Shown: piece by piece, positions 54,610 to 63,828 of the stretch
Layout of the letters: the number at the start of each line of letters is the position of its first letter
How positions within the stretch are numbered: the first letter of the stretch is position 1
Source of the DNA: Shinella sp. XGS7
GTDB taxonomy: Bacteria > Pseudomonadota > Gammaproteobacteria > Burkholderiales > Burkholderiaceae_C
DNA: 64,000 bases
Direction: 5' to 3'
NCBI RefSeq assembly: GCF_020535565.1
Contig: NZ_CP084758.1
Span: 2,259,501-2,323,500, forward strand
Notes under the pieces: model-generated
The model's input: only the letters and a program-made list of their open reading frames with translations
The model's database searches: none
Told to the model about the DNA's origin: nothing
Program-made: the position numbers and the translations under genes

Positions 54610-55611
54610 TCAGTTCGGCGCCGATGCCGGCGTGGCCGGGGCGATGCCGGCCGGGGGCTGGGCTCTGCGGCGTTCCTCAGCCAGATTGGCTTGGGCCTCG
54701 CTCAGCTGTGTCGTGAGGCGTGTGACCTGGGCGGCCAGATCCGCCTGGATCTTCAGCATGCGCTCGGTGGCGCCGGCGGCGCTGCGAAGCCCGTCGCGTT
54801 CAGCCTCGGCCTTGAGCTTCTCGTCCACGGCGGCCTTGCGCCCATCCTCGCTGGCGCGCTGCAGCGCCTTGTCCGAGGGCTCGACGCGCACCTTGCCGTC
54901 GTCAGCGATCTTGGCGGTGCCCTGGTCCAGCGCGTCGTTGATGATCTCGCGCGCCGTGGCATGTGTGCACAGATCGGCATAGCGCTCCAGCGCGACATAG
55001 GCCTGGTCGAAGTTCTTCGGCCCCTTGTCGGTGGAGCGCAGCTTGGTGGCCTCGGAATCCAGGATGCCCATGATCTGGTTCTTCACCTTGCGCGAGTTGG
55101 GCGCCAGCAGGAAGGAGTCGTCGAAGTTCTTGGACAGGCCCTCGTAGGCCGTGTTGCCCGCGCCATAGGTGGACACGATGATGCTGTTGGCCTTGCCTAT
55201 GCCCAGCAGGGCCGTGCCCAGCTGCCGGATGATGTTGACATTGCCGTCGCTATAGGCCTTGACCAGGCCCTGGTCGCTCATGCGCTGGAACCAGCGCAGG
55301 CAATGGGCCTGGACCACGCCGATGCCGGTCTCGATGAACTGGGCCCGCGTGCCGTCGGATTCCTGGGTCTTCGCATTGTTCATCGCCGTGAAGTAGCGCG
55401 CGGCGGGCAGTGCCTCGGCGGCCTTGACGCTCTCCGGGGCCACCGAGGGGTCCGAGGGGCTGCTCAGGGAGCCGAAGGGCGAGTTGGGCGCCACATGCAT
55501 GCGGGTGGGATTGATGCGGATGTCCGGCGGCGTGGCGCAGCCGCCCAGGGCGAGCAGGGTGGCGCCCATGAGCCAGGGGTTCAGCGGGCGCAGCAGTGTG
55601 GGGCGTGACAT
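54610..55611 (-). CDS. hypothetical lipoprotein with C-terminal coiled coil
   Basis: A 333-residue protein with lipobox LLALGGC near residue 24. Start ATG at 55611 has AGGAG eight bases upstream, which rules out the longer frame. The central part (SVAPESVKAAEALPAARYFTAMNNAKTQESDGTRAQFIETGIGVVQAHCLRWFQRM) is not a family I recognise; the last about 90 residues are a likely coiled coil (LQRASEDGRKAAVDEKLKAEAERDGLRS ... IQADLAAQVTRLTTQLSEAQANLAEERRR) and a Pro/Ala tail. Probably outer-membrane or periplasmic. Confidence 0.75.
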   Translation of the reverse strand: MSRPTLLRPLNPWLMGATLLALGGCATPPDIRINPTRMHVAPNSPFGSLSSPSDPSVAPESVKAAEALPAARYFTAMNNAKTQESDGTRAQFIETGIGVVQAHCLRWFQRMSDQGLVKAYSDGNVNIIRQLGTALLGIGKANSIIVSTYGAGNTAYEGLSKNFDDSFLLAPNSRKVKNQIMGILDSEATKLRSTDKGPKNFDQAYVALERYADLCTHATAREIINDALDQGTAKIADDGKVRVEPSDKALQRASEDGRKAAVDEKLKAEAERDGLRSAAGATERMLKIQADLAAQVTRLTTQLSEAQANLAEERRRAQPPAGIAPATPASAPN

Positions 55612-55691
55612 GGTGTGCTCCTGAGAGTGGACCTGTCCGGCCAGTCTGCAGCGCCCGCCCCGCTTGGGCATCGTCAAGCCTGAGGGCAGGC

Positions 55692-56792
55692 TCAATCTCT
55701 GAAGCCCGGCTCGCCCCGCTTGCTACGCATATGAAGGCGCGCGGCTCGCCCGCGCGCCTTCCACTGCGCCAGCAGCTGCTGCCGGTCCTGCAGGCTCATG
55801 TCCTCGCGCCGGGCTTCGCGCTGCAGCTTCTGATAGCTCCTGAGCCGGGCCGGGGCCAGGGCGGCGCGCACCGCGCAGCCGGGCTCGCTGTCATGCGTGC
55901 AGTTGCGAAAGCGACAGCTGAGGGCCAGCTGGGCCACATCGTCAAAAGCCGTGTCCAGCTCTTCCCGGCTGGCGTCCAGCTGCAGGCCGCGCAGACCCGG
56001 CGTGTCGATGATGCAGGCCCCGCCGGGCGTGCGGTGCAGGCTGCGCGCGGTGGTGGTGTGGCGGCCGCGGCTGTCGTCCAGACGCACCGCGCCGGTGGCC
56101 TGCTGCACGGACTCGCACAAGGCATTGCTCAGCGTGGACTTGCCCGCGCCGCTGGAGCCCAGCAGCACCAGGGTCTGGCCCAGACCCAGCCAGGGCGCGA
56201 GCCGGGCGCGCGCGGCCTCGGCCTGGGTGCCGTCCACGGCCAGCACGGCCGCCACGGCGGCGCGGCTGTGGGCCAGGTGGTCGGCCACCTCGGCCAGACG
56301 GGCCTCGGGCTCGCGGCAGAGGTCGGCCTTGCTGAGCACCACCACGGCCGGGATGCCGGCCGCGCGCACCAGCACCAGATAGCGGTCCAGGCGGGCGAGC
56401 TTGAAGTCATGGTCCAGGCCCATGACCAGCAGGGCCGTGTCCACATTGCTGACCAGGGCCTGGCGCCGGCCCTCGGGGTCGCGGCGCACCAGGGTGTTGA
56501 GCGGCGCCAGGCGGCGCTCCACCCAGAGGCTCTGGTCCTCCAGCGTGCGCGCCAGCACCCAGTCGCCCACGGCCGGCTGTTCGCCCAGGGCGATCAGGTC
56601 CTGCTGCAGGGCGGGGCGCAGGCGGGCCGCTTGCGTGGCGTGGGCGGATTGCAGGCTCAGGCGGTCGCGCTGCACCTCGGTGATGCGCCACAGGCCCAGG
56701 CCGGGTTCGGCGGGCTGGTCCGCCAGTTGGGGAATCAGGGACAGGGGCAGGCCCAGGCGACGCAGGGCCTCGATGTCGAGGGTTTCGAGCAT
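55692..56792 (-). CDS. rsgA: ribosome small subunit-dependent GTPase A
   Basis: RsgA/YjeQ matures the 30S subunit. 366 residues: N-terminal OB fold, then a circularly permuted GTPase with G4 LSKADLC first, G1 LLGSSGAGKSTLSNAL and G3 IDTPGLRGLQL, and a C-terminal zinc finger CRFRNCTHDSEPGC (Cys-x4-Cys-x-His-x5-Cys). Start at 56792 (MLETLDIEALRRLG) is preceded by a run of ATC triplets and lacks a Shine-Dalgarno match; an in-frame TTG at 56822 would add ten residues including five Ile. The separation from usual neighbours suggests a second, alternative copy of the family (the YjeQ-like group without fixed context). Confidence 0.92.
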   Translation of the reverse strand: MLETLDIEALRRLGLPLSLIPQLADQPAEPGLGLWRITEVQRDRLSLQSAHATQAARLRPALQQDLIALGEQPAVGDWVLARTLEDQSLWVERRLAPLNTLVRRDPEGRRQALVSNVDTALLVMGLDHDFKLARLDRYLVLVRAAGIPAVVVLSKADLCREPEARLAEVADHLAHSRAAVAAVLAVDGTQAEAARARLAPWLGLGQTLVLLGSSGAGKSTLSNALCESVQQATGAVRLDDSRGRHTTTARSLHRTPGGACIIDTPGLRGLQLDASREELDTAFDDVAQLALSCRFRNCTHDSEPGCAVRAALAPARLRSYQKLQREARREDMSLQDRQQLLAQWKARGRAARLHMRSKRGEPGFRD

Positions 56793-56808
56793 GATGATGA
56801 TGATGATG
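56791..56808. repeat. six tandem ATG triplets (ATC on the coding strand) at the rsgA start
   Basis: A perfect (ATG)6 run overlapping the rsgA start codon. On the coding strand it reads five ATC followed by the ATG. Slippage would not shift the frame but would alter leader length or the number of Ile codons if TTG at 56822 is the start. Confidence 0.8.
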
Positions 56809-56944
56809 TCGACGACGAACAAAGGGGGAACGCAGTCAGCCGGCGCGCCGCGGGAGGGCGCGAGACTGGCGATGAGGGGTTCGTGCGTCGACCGCCCGGG
56901 GCGGGCGGCGGGAGCGGGCTGGGGATCAGCCGCGGATCAGCGCT

Positions 56945-57031
56945 TCAGCGAGTGGCGCGAGCGATGCCGCAAAGCTCCCGACCGCGAACGCAGGCGGCCG
57001 ACGGCAGCAGGGCAAGATCAAATGCAGCCAT
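56945..57031 (-). CDS. candidate 28-residue small protein
   Basis: A short frame with a good ribosome site (CCAGGAGACGACC before the ATG): MAAFDLALLPSAACVRGREL then CGIARATR and TGA. It has two Cys (14 and 21) and a basic tail. It lies in the 520-bp gap between the EAL gene and rsgA, downstream of a terminator on the same strand. No known family. The site and start are good but so short a frame can arise by chance in GC-rich DNA. Confidence 0.35.
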   Translation of the reverse strand: MAAFDLALLPSAACVRGRELCGIARATR

Positions 57032-57130
57032 GGTCGTCTCCTGGTTCGGGTTGAGGAAGGGCGCAGTGTGCGCGCCGGGCCGGGGCCAGGTCAAGTGAGA
57101 CGGGTCAGGCACTGTTGACGGGGCACCACG

Positions 57131-57161
57131 AAAAACGCCCCACCAGTTGAGGGTGGGGCGT
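57131..57161 (-). terminator. rho-independent terminator (minus strand)
   Basis: On the minus strand: ACGCCCCACC, seven-base loop, GGTGGGGCGT, then a T5 run. It lies 150 bp after the EAL gene stop; the intervening 57162-57312 has no gene, so this ends the EAL transcript or a small RNA located in that gap. Confidence 0.88.
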
Positions 57162-57312
57162 GGGTATGGGGTACGTCGGCGCTGGTCACGGGTTCCAGGT
57201 CTCTGCCCAATCTGCAGCCGGTTTCCGCCTCCGTGCTTCGCAGTATGCCCAGGCTTTGTGACCGTGATTTGACGCAGACCAAGCTTGGTGTAGGCCCTGC
57301 GGGCCGTGGCGG

Positions 57313-58686
57313 TCAGGCGGCCTCGGCCTCGCGGTTCAGCACAAAGGACTCGAAATCTTCCGCCGCCTGGGGCCGGCCGAAGAGATAGCCCTGGAAGGCG
57401 CGGCAGCCGATCTGGGCCAGGAAGCGGCGCTGGCCCTCGGTCTCTACGCCCTCGGCCACCACCTCCAGGCCCATGGTCAGGCCCAGGGTGGCCACGGTGC
57501 GGGCAATGGCGGCGTCCTGCGGGTTCTCCAGCACGTCCTGCACGAAGGATTTGTCGATCTTGAGCTCGTCCAGGGGCAGTTGCTTCAGATAGCTCAGCGA
57601 GGAGTAGCCGGTGCCGAAGTCGTCCAGCGAGAGCCGCAGGCCGCGGGCCTTGAGCTGGTGCATCTTGGATACGATATCGTCCAGATCGTTGACCAGCATG
57701 CTCTCGGTGAGTTCCAGCATCAGGCGTTCTGGCCGTGCGCCGCTGTGCTTGAGGATGGACAGCAGCTGGGGCACGAAGTCGCGCTGCAGAAACTGCTGGG
57801 CGCTCACGTTCACCGAGAGCGTGATGCCGGCCAGCGCCGGCTGCTCGGCCCAGGCCACCAGCTGGGCGCAGGCGCGGCCCAGCACCCACTGGCCCAGGGG
57901 CAGGATCAGGCCGCTCTGCTCGGCCACGGGGATGAATTCGGCCGGCGAGATATCGCCATGGCTGGGGTGCTTCCAGCGCAGCAGGGCCTCGGCCCCGCGC
58001 ACCCGGCCCTGGCCGTCGACCTGGGGCTGGAAGTGCAGATGGAAATGCTGCTGCGGCGCCTGCAGGGCGCGGCGCAGCTCGGCCGCCAGCGCGCGGTGCT
58101 GGGCCACCTCGGACAGCATCACATAGAGCAGGCGGTAGGTCACGATCATGGCCAGCGCGCTGTTGACCCAGGAGCCGCTGACGCGCAACTCGTCGGGCAG
58201 GCTGCGCGCATTGGGAATGCCCCACTGCGTGCTGCCGAAGGCATAAAAGGCCGCGAAGCACAGCAGGGGCGCGCCGTGGCGCAGCCAGGGCTTCTCGTGC
58301 TTGAAGAGCAGCAGGCTGGCCGCACCCAGGGCCAGCAGGTAATGGTGGGTGACGCGCGGGGCCTGGGCATTGGGAATGTCCATGAACACGCACATCAGGC
58401 TCAGCAGCAGGAAGAGCACGCCCACGAAGAGCAGGGCGGCGCTGCGTGTGTCGCCACGCCGGGTGAGCCACCAGCAGGCGATGCCCGTGGCGCCCATCAG
58501 CCCATTGGCGGCCAGCATCAGGCCATCGCCGCTCCAGCTGAAATAGCTGCCCCAGATCAGGCTCACCGCGATCAGGGCCCGGCTGCCCACGCGCAGGGCA
58601 CGCCGCACCCGCACCGAGTGCTTGTGGCCGGACGCGGCCGGCCCGGGCGGGCTGCTGCTGCTGGCGGGGAGGATGGAGACGGGCAT
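57313..58686 (-). CDS. membrane-bound EAL domain protein (c-di-GMP phosphodiesterase)
   Basis: A 457-residue protein: about five or six membrane helices in residues 30-190 (MASE-like sensor, unrecognised subtype), then an EAL domain. Catalytic features are intact: AEALLRWKHP (EALLR variant of EAL), Asn in SVNVSAQQF, Glu in LELTESML, DDFGTGYSSLSYLK, KIDKSFV, and EGVETEGQ, ending FQGYLFGRPQ. No GGDEF domain. Expected to hydrolyse c-di-GMP in response to a membrane signal, thus affecting motility versus attachment. Start at 58686 (MPVSILPAS) is preceded by Pro/Arg-rich antisense-like codons in the longer frame. Confidence 0.92.
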   Translation of the reverse strand: MPVSILPASSSSPPGPAASGHKHSVRVRRALRVGSRALIAVSLIWGSYFSWSGDGLMLAANGLMGATGIACWWLTRRGDTRSAALLFVGVLFLLLSLMCVFMDIPNAQAPRVTHHYLLALGAASLLLFKHEKPWLRHGAPLLCFAAFYAFGSTQWGIPNARSLPDELRVSGSWVNSALAMIVTYRLLYVMLSEVAQHRALAAELRRALQAPQQHFHLHFQPQVDGQGRVRGAEALLRWKHPSHGDISPAEFIPVAEQSGLILPLGQWVLGRACAQLVAWAEQPALAGITLSVNVSAQQFLQRDFVPQLLSILKHSGARPERLMLELTESMLVNDLDDIVSKMHQLKARGLRLSLDDFGTGYSSLSYLKQLPLDELKIDKSFVQDVLENPQDAAIARTVATLGLTMGLEVVAEGVETEGQRRFLAQIGCRAFQGYLFGRPQAAEDFESFVLNREAEAA

Positions 58687-58964
58687 GGGGCGTGGTTCGG
58701 GGGGCGCAGGCCGGCCGGCGCTGCGCGCAGTGCGCGTCAGGCGGGCTTCTTGTGGCGGCGCGGCATGGCGGTCTCCTCCCCAGTCCATGCGGCAATGGCC
58801 GATGCTAGCCCCGGACGGGCTTTTTGTGTGCGCTGGCGCGCCTGCAAGACCCGGCCCCTGGTGACAGATGGCACGCGGGCGGCGGCTTTGTGCAGCGGGC
58901 GCTCTGCACAGCATCTTTACAAAGCCTCAAAAGGCCGGCCAAGCGGTGGCGGCATCATGGGGCC

Positions 58965-60407
58965 ATGCAATGCAAGAAGAATCCCTGCCCCCGGCGGGCC
59001 GGCCTGCTGCCCGGGGGAGGGCTGGCCCTGGGCCTGCTGCTGGGTGGCTGCGCCCAGCTGGTGGCCCCCTACGAGCGGCCGGAGGCGGCCCTGCCCCGGG
59101 GCTTGGCGGCCGAGGAGCCCGCCGCCGATCTGGACCGTCTGCCCTGGCGCCAGGTCTATACCGAGCCGCGCCTGCAGCAGCTGATCGCGCTGAGCCTGGC
59201 CCAGAACCGCGATCTGCGCGTGGCGGCGCTCAATGTGGAGCGGGCCCGCGCGCTCTACCAGGTGCAGGAGGCCGGCACCCAGCCCAATCTGGCCCTGGGC
59301 GCCTCGGCCACGCGCGCCGATACCGGCAGCCGCTACAGCGCCAGCCTGGGCCTGGCGGCCTATGAGCTGGACTTCTTCGGCCGCGTGCGCCAGCTCAACG
59401 AGTCGGCCCTGCAGAGCTTTCTGCAGAGCGAGGCGGCGCGCCAGAGCGCCCGCCTGAGCCTGGTGGCCGAAACGGCGAACGCCTGGCTGGGCCTGGCGGC
59501 CGACCAGGCCCGCCTGGTGTTGGCCGAGCGCACGCTGGCCAGCCGCGAGCAAAGCCTGACCCTCACCCAGCGGCGCTACGAGCTGGGCGCCATCGGTGGC
59601 CTGCCCCTGGCCCAGGCCCGCACCGCGCGCGACAGCGCCCGCGCCGACCTGGCCAGCGCCCGGGCCCAGATCGCCCTGGACCGCCATGCCCTGGAGCTGC
59701 TGCTGGGCACGGCCCTGCCCGAGGCCCTGCTGCCGCGGGCCGAGGATCTGGGCCCGGCCAGCGCGCCCCTGCTGCCGGCGCTGCCGGCCGCCGTGCCCTC
59801 CAGCGTGTTGCAGCGCCGGCCCGATGTGCTGGCGGCCGAGCATGCGCTGCAGGCGGCCCATGCCGATGTGGGCGTGGCTCGGGCGGCGCGCTTTCCGCGC
59901 ATCAGCCTGACCGGCTCCCTGGGCAGCGCCAGCAGCGAGCTCTCGGCCCTGTTTGATCGCGGCAGCTGGAGCTTCGGCCCCTCGCTGAGCCTGCCTTTGC
60001 TGGACGGCGGCGCCGCCACGGCCCAGGCCCGCGCGGCCGAGCAGGCCCGCGCCATCGCCCTGGCCCAGTACGACAAGGCCCTGCAGCAGGCCTTCCGCGA
60101 GGTGGCGGACGGGCTCTCTCAGGCGCAAAGCCTGGACGAGCGCCTGCAGGCCCAGCGGGCGCTCTACGCCTCGGCCCGGCGCCAGCTGGCGCTGGCCGAG
60201 GCCAGCTACCGCGCCGGCGCCACCGGCCAGCTGGAACTTCTGGACGCCCAGCGCAGCCTGGACGCCGCCGCCCAGGGCCTGATCACCCTGCAGCAATCCC
60301 TGCAGTCCAACCGCATCGGCCTGTACAAGGCCCTGGGCGGAGGCTGGCAGACCGAATCGCAGGAGGCTGCTGCCGCGGCCTCGCTTGCCCCGCAGACCAC
60401 ACCATGA
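58965..60407 (+). CDS. TolC-like outer membrane efflux lipoprotein (NodT family)
   Basis: Outer-membrane channel of a tripartite exporter. 480 residues with lipobox LGLLLGGC, then AQLVAPYERPEAALP typical of NodT/OprM members, and two OEP repeats of long helices and strands (RLQQLIALSLAQNRDLRVAALNVERARALYQ; YELDFFGRVRQLNESAL; LQRRPDVLAAEHALQAAHADVGVARAARFPRISLTGSLG; AGATGQLELLDAQRSLDAA). Start ATG at 58965; the frame is open upstream without a signal. Stop overlaps macA (ATGA). Confidence 0.9.
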   Translation: MQCKKNPCPRRAGLLPGGGLALGLLLGGCAQLVAPYERPEAALPRGLAAEEPAADLDRLPWRQVYTEPRLQQLIALSLAQNRDLRVAALNVERARALYQVQEAGTQPNLALGASATRADTGSRYSASLGLAAYELDFFGRVRQLNESALQSFLQSEAARQSARLSLVAETANAWLGLAADQARLVLAERTLASREQSLTLTQRRYELGAIGGLPLAQARTARDSARADLASARAQIALDRHALELLLGTALPEALLPRAEDLGPASAPLLPALPAAVPSSVLQRRPDVLAAEHALQAAHADVGVARAARFPRISLTGSLGSASSELSALFDRGSWSFGPSLSLPLLDGGAATAQARAAEQARAIALAQYDKALQQAFREVADGLSQAQSLDERLQAQRALYASARRQLALAEASYRAGATGQLELLDAQRSLDAAAQGLITLQQSLQSNRIGLYKALGGGWQTESQEAAAAASLAPQTTP

Positions 60408-61684
60408 GCCAAGACCCTTCCGCCGGCAGCGCCACGCCTGCCACCGCTTCCTCGTTGCCCAACACACCCCGCCAGCGCCGGCGCCTGTGGCGCTGGGGCG
60501 GCGCCCTGCTTCTGGTCCTGGGCCTGGCGGGCTGGGCCGTGCAGCATTGGTGGCTGGCGCCGCCGCCGCGGCCCCAGGTGGCCACGGCCCCGGTGCAGCG
60601 CGCCGATATCGAGGACACCGTGCTGGCCACCGGCACCCTGGGCGCGGCCAAGCTGGTGAGCGTGGGCGCCCAGGTCACGGGCCAGGTCAAGCGACTCTTC
60701 GTGGAGCTGGGCGATGTGGTCAAACAGGGCCAGACCATTGCCGAGATCGATGCCCTGCCGCAGCAGAACGCGCTGCGCAATGCCCAGGCCCAGGTGCAGA
60801 GCAGCCAGGCCCAGCTGCGCGCCAAGCAGGCCGGCCTGGCCCAGGCCGAGCTGGTGCTGCAGCGCCAGCGCGCCCTGGTGGCGGCCGATGCCGGCGCCCG
60901 TGCCGATCTGGAGGCGGCCGAGGCCAGCGTGGCCAGCACCCGCGCCGAGATCGAGGCCCTGCAGGCCCAGATCCGCCAGGCCCAGGTGGCGCAGAGCACG
61001 GCCGAGCTCAACCTCTCCTACACCCGGGTGACCGCGCCCATGGACGGGGTGGTGGTGGCCGTGGTCACCGAGCAGGGCCAGACGGTGAACGCCAACCAGT
61101 CCGCGCCCACCCTGATCAAGCTGGCGCGCCTGGACACCATGACGGTGAAGGCCCAGATCTCCGAGGCCGATGTGCCGCGGGTCAAGCCCGGCATGCCGGT
61201 CTACTTCAGCCTGCTGGGCGAGCCGGACCGGCGCATCCAGGCGCGGCTGCGCGCGGTGGAGCCCGGCCCCACCACCATTGCCAGCGATGGCAGCGGTACC
61301 AGCACCAGCAGCACGAGCAGCAGCAGCGGCACCAGTGCGATCTACTACAACGGCATCTTCGACGTGCCCAATCCCGATGGCCGCCTGCGCATCAATATGA
61401 CGGCCCAGACCACCATCGTGCTGGCCAGCGCGCGCCAGGCCCTGGTGGTGCCGAGCGCGGCCCTGCTGGGCCAGGGGCGCGAGGGCCAGTACCGCGTGCG
61501 GGTGCTTGGGCCGGATGGTCAGGTGCAGGAGAAGCGCGTGCGCATCGGCCTGAACAACCGGGTGCAGGCCCAGGTGCTGGACGGCCTGAGCGAGGGTGAG
61601 CAGGTGGTGACCAGCGAGGCGGTCAACGGCGCGGCGCCCTCGCTGGGCCGCCGTGGCGGCCCCGGCGGCCCGAGGATGTTTTGA
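60404..61684 (+). CDS. macA: MacA-like periplasmic adaptor (membrane fusion protein)
   Basis: Links the MacB-type ABC protein to the outer-membrane channel. 426 residues: one N-terminal membrane helix (ALLLVLGLAGWAVQHWW), barrel-sandwich halves around a coiled-coil hairpin (ALRNAQAQVQSSQAQLRAKQAGLAQAEL and on to RAEIEALQAQIRQAQVAQST), then LSYTRVTAPMDGVVV and a beta-barrel. A run of Ser/Thr/Gly (GTSTSSTSSSSGTS, near 303-316) sits in a loop and looks like simple-sequence growth. Substrate could be macrolides, lipopeptides or heme precursors; not decidable. Confidence 0.92.
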   Translation: MSQDPSAGSATPATASSLPNTPRQRRRLWRWGGALLLVLGLAGWAVQHWWLAPPPRPQVATAPVQRADIEDTVLATGTLGAAKLVSVGAQVTGQVKRLFVELGDVVKQGQTIAEIDALPQQNALRNAQAQVQSSQAQLRAKQAGLAQAELVLQRQRALVAADAGARADLEAAEASVASTRAEIEALQAQIRQAQVAQSTAELNLSYTRVTAPMDGVVVAVVTEQGQTVNANQSAPTLIKLARLDTMTVKAQISEADVPRVKPGMPVYFSLLGEPDRRIQARLRAVEPGPTTIASDGSGTSTSSTSSSSGTSAIYYNGIFDVPNPDGRLRINMTAQTTIVLASARQALVVPSAALLGQGREGQYRVRVLGPDGQVQEKRVRIGLNNRVQAQVLDGLSEGEQVVTSEAVNGAAPSLGRRGGPGGPRMF

Positions 61685-61687
61685 TGA

Positions 61688-61803
61688 TGAAGGCCCACCC
61701 CCTACGCGCTGCGCGCGCCCCCTCAAGGGGGCGAGCCCGTAGGCCCGGCAAAGCCGGTTCCTCGGGCTCCGCGCGGCTCCATCAGCCGCTCGCGCGGCGG
61801 AAG
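61688..61803. repeat. dispersed GC-rich intergenic repeat, type A, between macA and macB
   Basis: Starts with AAGGCCCACCCCCTACGCGC as at 15010, continues with CCCCCTCAAGGGGGCG and AGGCCCGGCAAAGCCGG as at 18298-18410. Fills the 135-bp gap in an otherwise overlapping operon. It can form several GC hairpins. Confidence 0.75.
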
Positions 61804-61819
61804 GCCGGAGATCGATGAG

Positions 61820-63810
61820 ATGGACGCTCTATTGGAGTTGAAAGGCCTGGTGCGCGAGTTCCCGGCCGGCGAGGGCGTGGTGGCGGTGCTGCGCGATGTG
61901 GACCTGCGCATCGCGGCCGGCGAGATGGTGGCCATCATGGGCCCTTCGGGCTCGGGCAAGTCCACGCTGATGAACATCCTGGGCTGCCTGGACCGGCCCA
62001 CGCGCGGCAGCTACCGCGTGGCGGGCCAGGAGACCCAGGCCATGGACCCCGATGCGCTGGCACGGCTGCGGCGCGAGCATTTCGGCTTCATCTTCCAGCG
62101 CTACCAGCTGCTGGGCGATCTCTCGGCCCTGGGCAATGTGGAGATCCCGGCCATCTATGCCGGGGCGGCCGCGGCCGAGCGCCATGCGCGCGGCGAGCGC
62201 CTGCTGCAGCGCCTGGGTCTGGCCGAGCGCCTGCGCCACCGGCCGGCACGCTCTCGGGCGGCCAGCAGCAGCGCGTGGCGATTGCCCGCGCGCTGATGAA
62301 TGGCGGCGACGTGATCCTGGCCGACGAGCCCACCGGCGCCCTGGACCAGGCCAGCGGCCGCGAGGTGATGCGCATCCTGGAGGAGCTGCATGCCGACGGG
62401 CACACCGTGATCCTGGTGACCCACGATCCTCAGGTGGCGGCGCATGCGGAGCGCGTGATCGAGATCAGCGACGGCCGCATCGTGGCCGACCGGCGCCAGG
62501 CGCGCCAGCCCGCGGCGGCGCCTCCAGCATCCGAGACCGCCGAAGCGGGCCCGGCCGCGGGCCGCCGCTACCGCGAGCCGCGCGCAGCGGCCGGCTCGCG
62601 CCTGGGCGATTTGCTGGGTCGCGTGGGCGAGGCCACGCGCATGGCCTGGCGCGCCATGGTCAACCACCGGCTGCGCACCCTGCTGACCATGCTGGGCATC
62701 ATCATCGGCATCGCCTCCGTGGTCTCGGTGGTGGCCCTGGGTGAGGGCTCGCGGCAGCGCATCCTGGCGGACATCAGTGCCATGGGCACCAACACCATCG
62801 ACATCATGCCGGGCAGCGGCTTTGGCGACCGGCGCGCCGGCGCGGTGCGCACCCTGCGCGCGGGTGATGCCGAGGCCCTGGCCCAGCTGGGCTATGTGGA
62901 CAGCGTCACGCCCACGGTGGCGGCCAATGTGGGCCTGCGCTACCGCAGCGTGGATGTGTCGGCCAATGTCAGCGGGGTGGGCGAGCAGTTCTTCCGCGTG
63001 CGCGGCTATGAGTTCCGCCAGGGCCAGGCCTTCGATGCCCAGGCCGTGCGCCTGCGCGCGCAGGAGGCGGTGATCGACGACAACGCGCGCCAGAGCCTCT
63101 TTCCCGGCGGCGAGAACCCGCTGGGCGAGGTGATCCTGCTGGGCACGGTGCCGGTGCGCATCGTGGGCGTGACGGCCAAGAAGAGCAGCGCCTTCGGCAA
63201 CGACGATGCGCTCAATATCTGGATCCCCTACACCACGGCCATGAGCCGCATCACGGGCCAGGACTATCTGCGCAGCCTCACCGTGCGCGTCAGCGATGCG
63301 GTGCCCAGCACCGTGGCCGAGCAGGGCATCACACGCCTGCTCACGCAGCGCCACGGCAAGCAGGACTTCTTCCTGATGAACACCGACAGCATCCGCCAGA
63401 CCATCGAGCAGACCACGCAGACCATCACCCTGCTGATCTCCTCCATCGCGCTGATCTCCCTGCTGGTGGGCGGTATCGGGGTGATGAACATCATGCTGGT
63501 CTCGGTGACCGAGCGCACGCAGGAGATCGGGGTGCGCATGGCCGTGGGCGCGCGCCAGAGCGACATCCTGCGTCAGTTCCTGATCGAGGCAGTGCTGGTC
63601 TGCCTGATCGGCGGCGGCCTGGGCGTGAGCCTGGCCCTGGCTGGCGGCGCCTTGTTTGACCGCTTCGCCAGCGACTTCCGCATGGTCTTCTCCAGCAGCG
63701 CCATCCTGGGGGCCTTCGGTGTGTCCACCCTGATCGGCGTGCTCTTCGGCTTTCTGCCGGCGCGCAGCGCGGCGCGGCTGGATCCGGTGGTGGCGCTGGC
63801 GCGAGCCTAG
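61820..63810 (+). pseudogene. macB: MacB-like ABC exporter, interrupted by a one-base frameshift
   Basis: MacB fuses an N-terminal ATPase to a four-helix FtsX-like permease. Frame 1 from 61820 holds Walker [16 protein letters not shown] and Q-loop [19 protein letters not shown], then loses register after [10 protein letters not shown]. Frame 2 carries the rest from [21 protein letters not shown] (Walker [14 protein letters not shown]-loop VTHD) through helices [24 protein letters not shown] and the terminal three ([57 protein letters not shown]), ending 63810. One base is missing near 62247-62250, just before the signature. Either a real knock-out or a sequencing error; everything else is intact. 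Confidence 0.88.
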
Positions 63811-63828
63811 GGGGGCGCTGGAGCCGCG

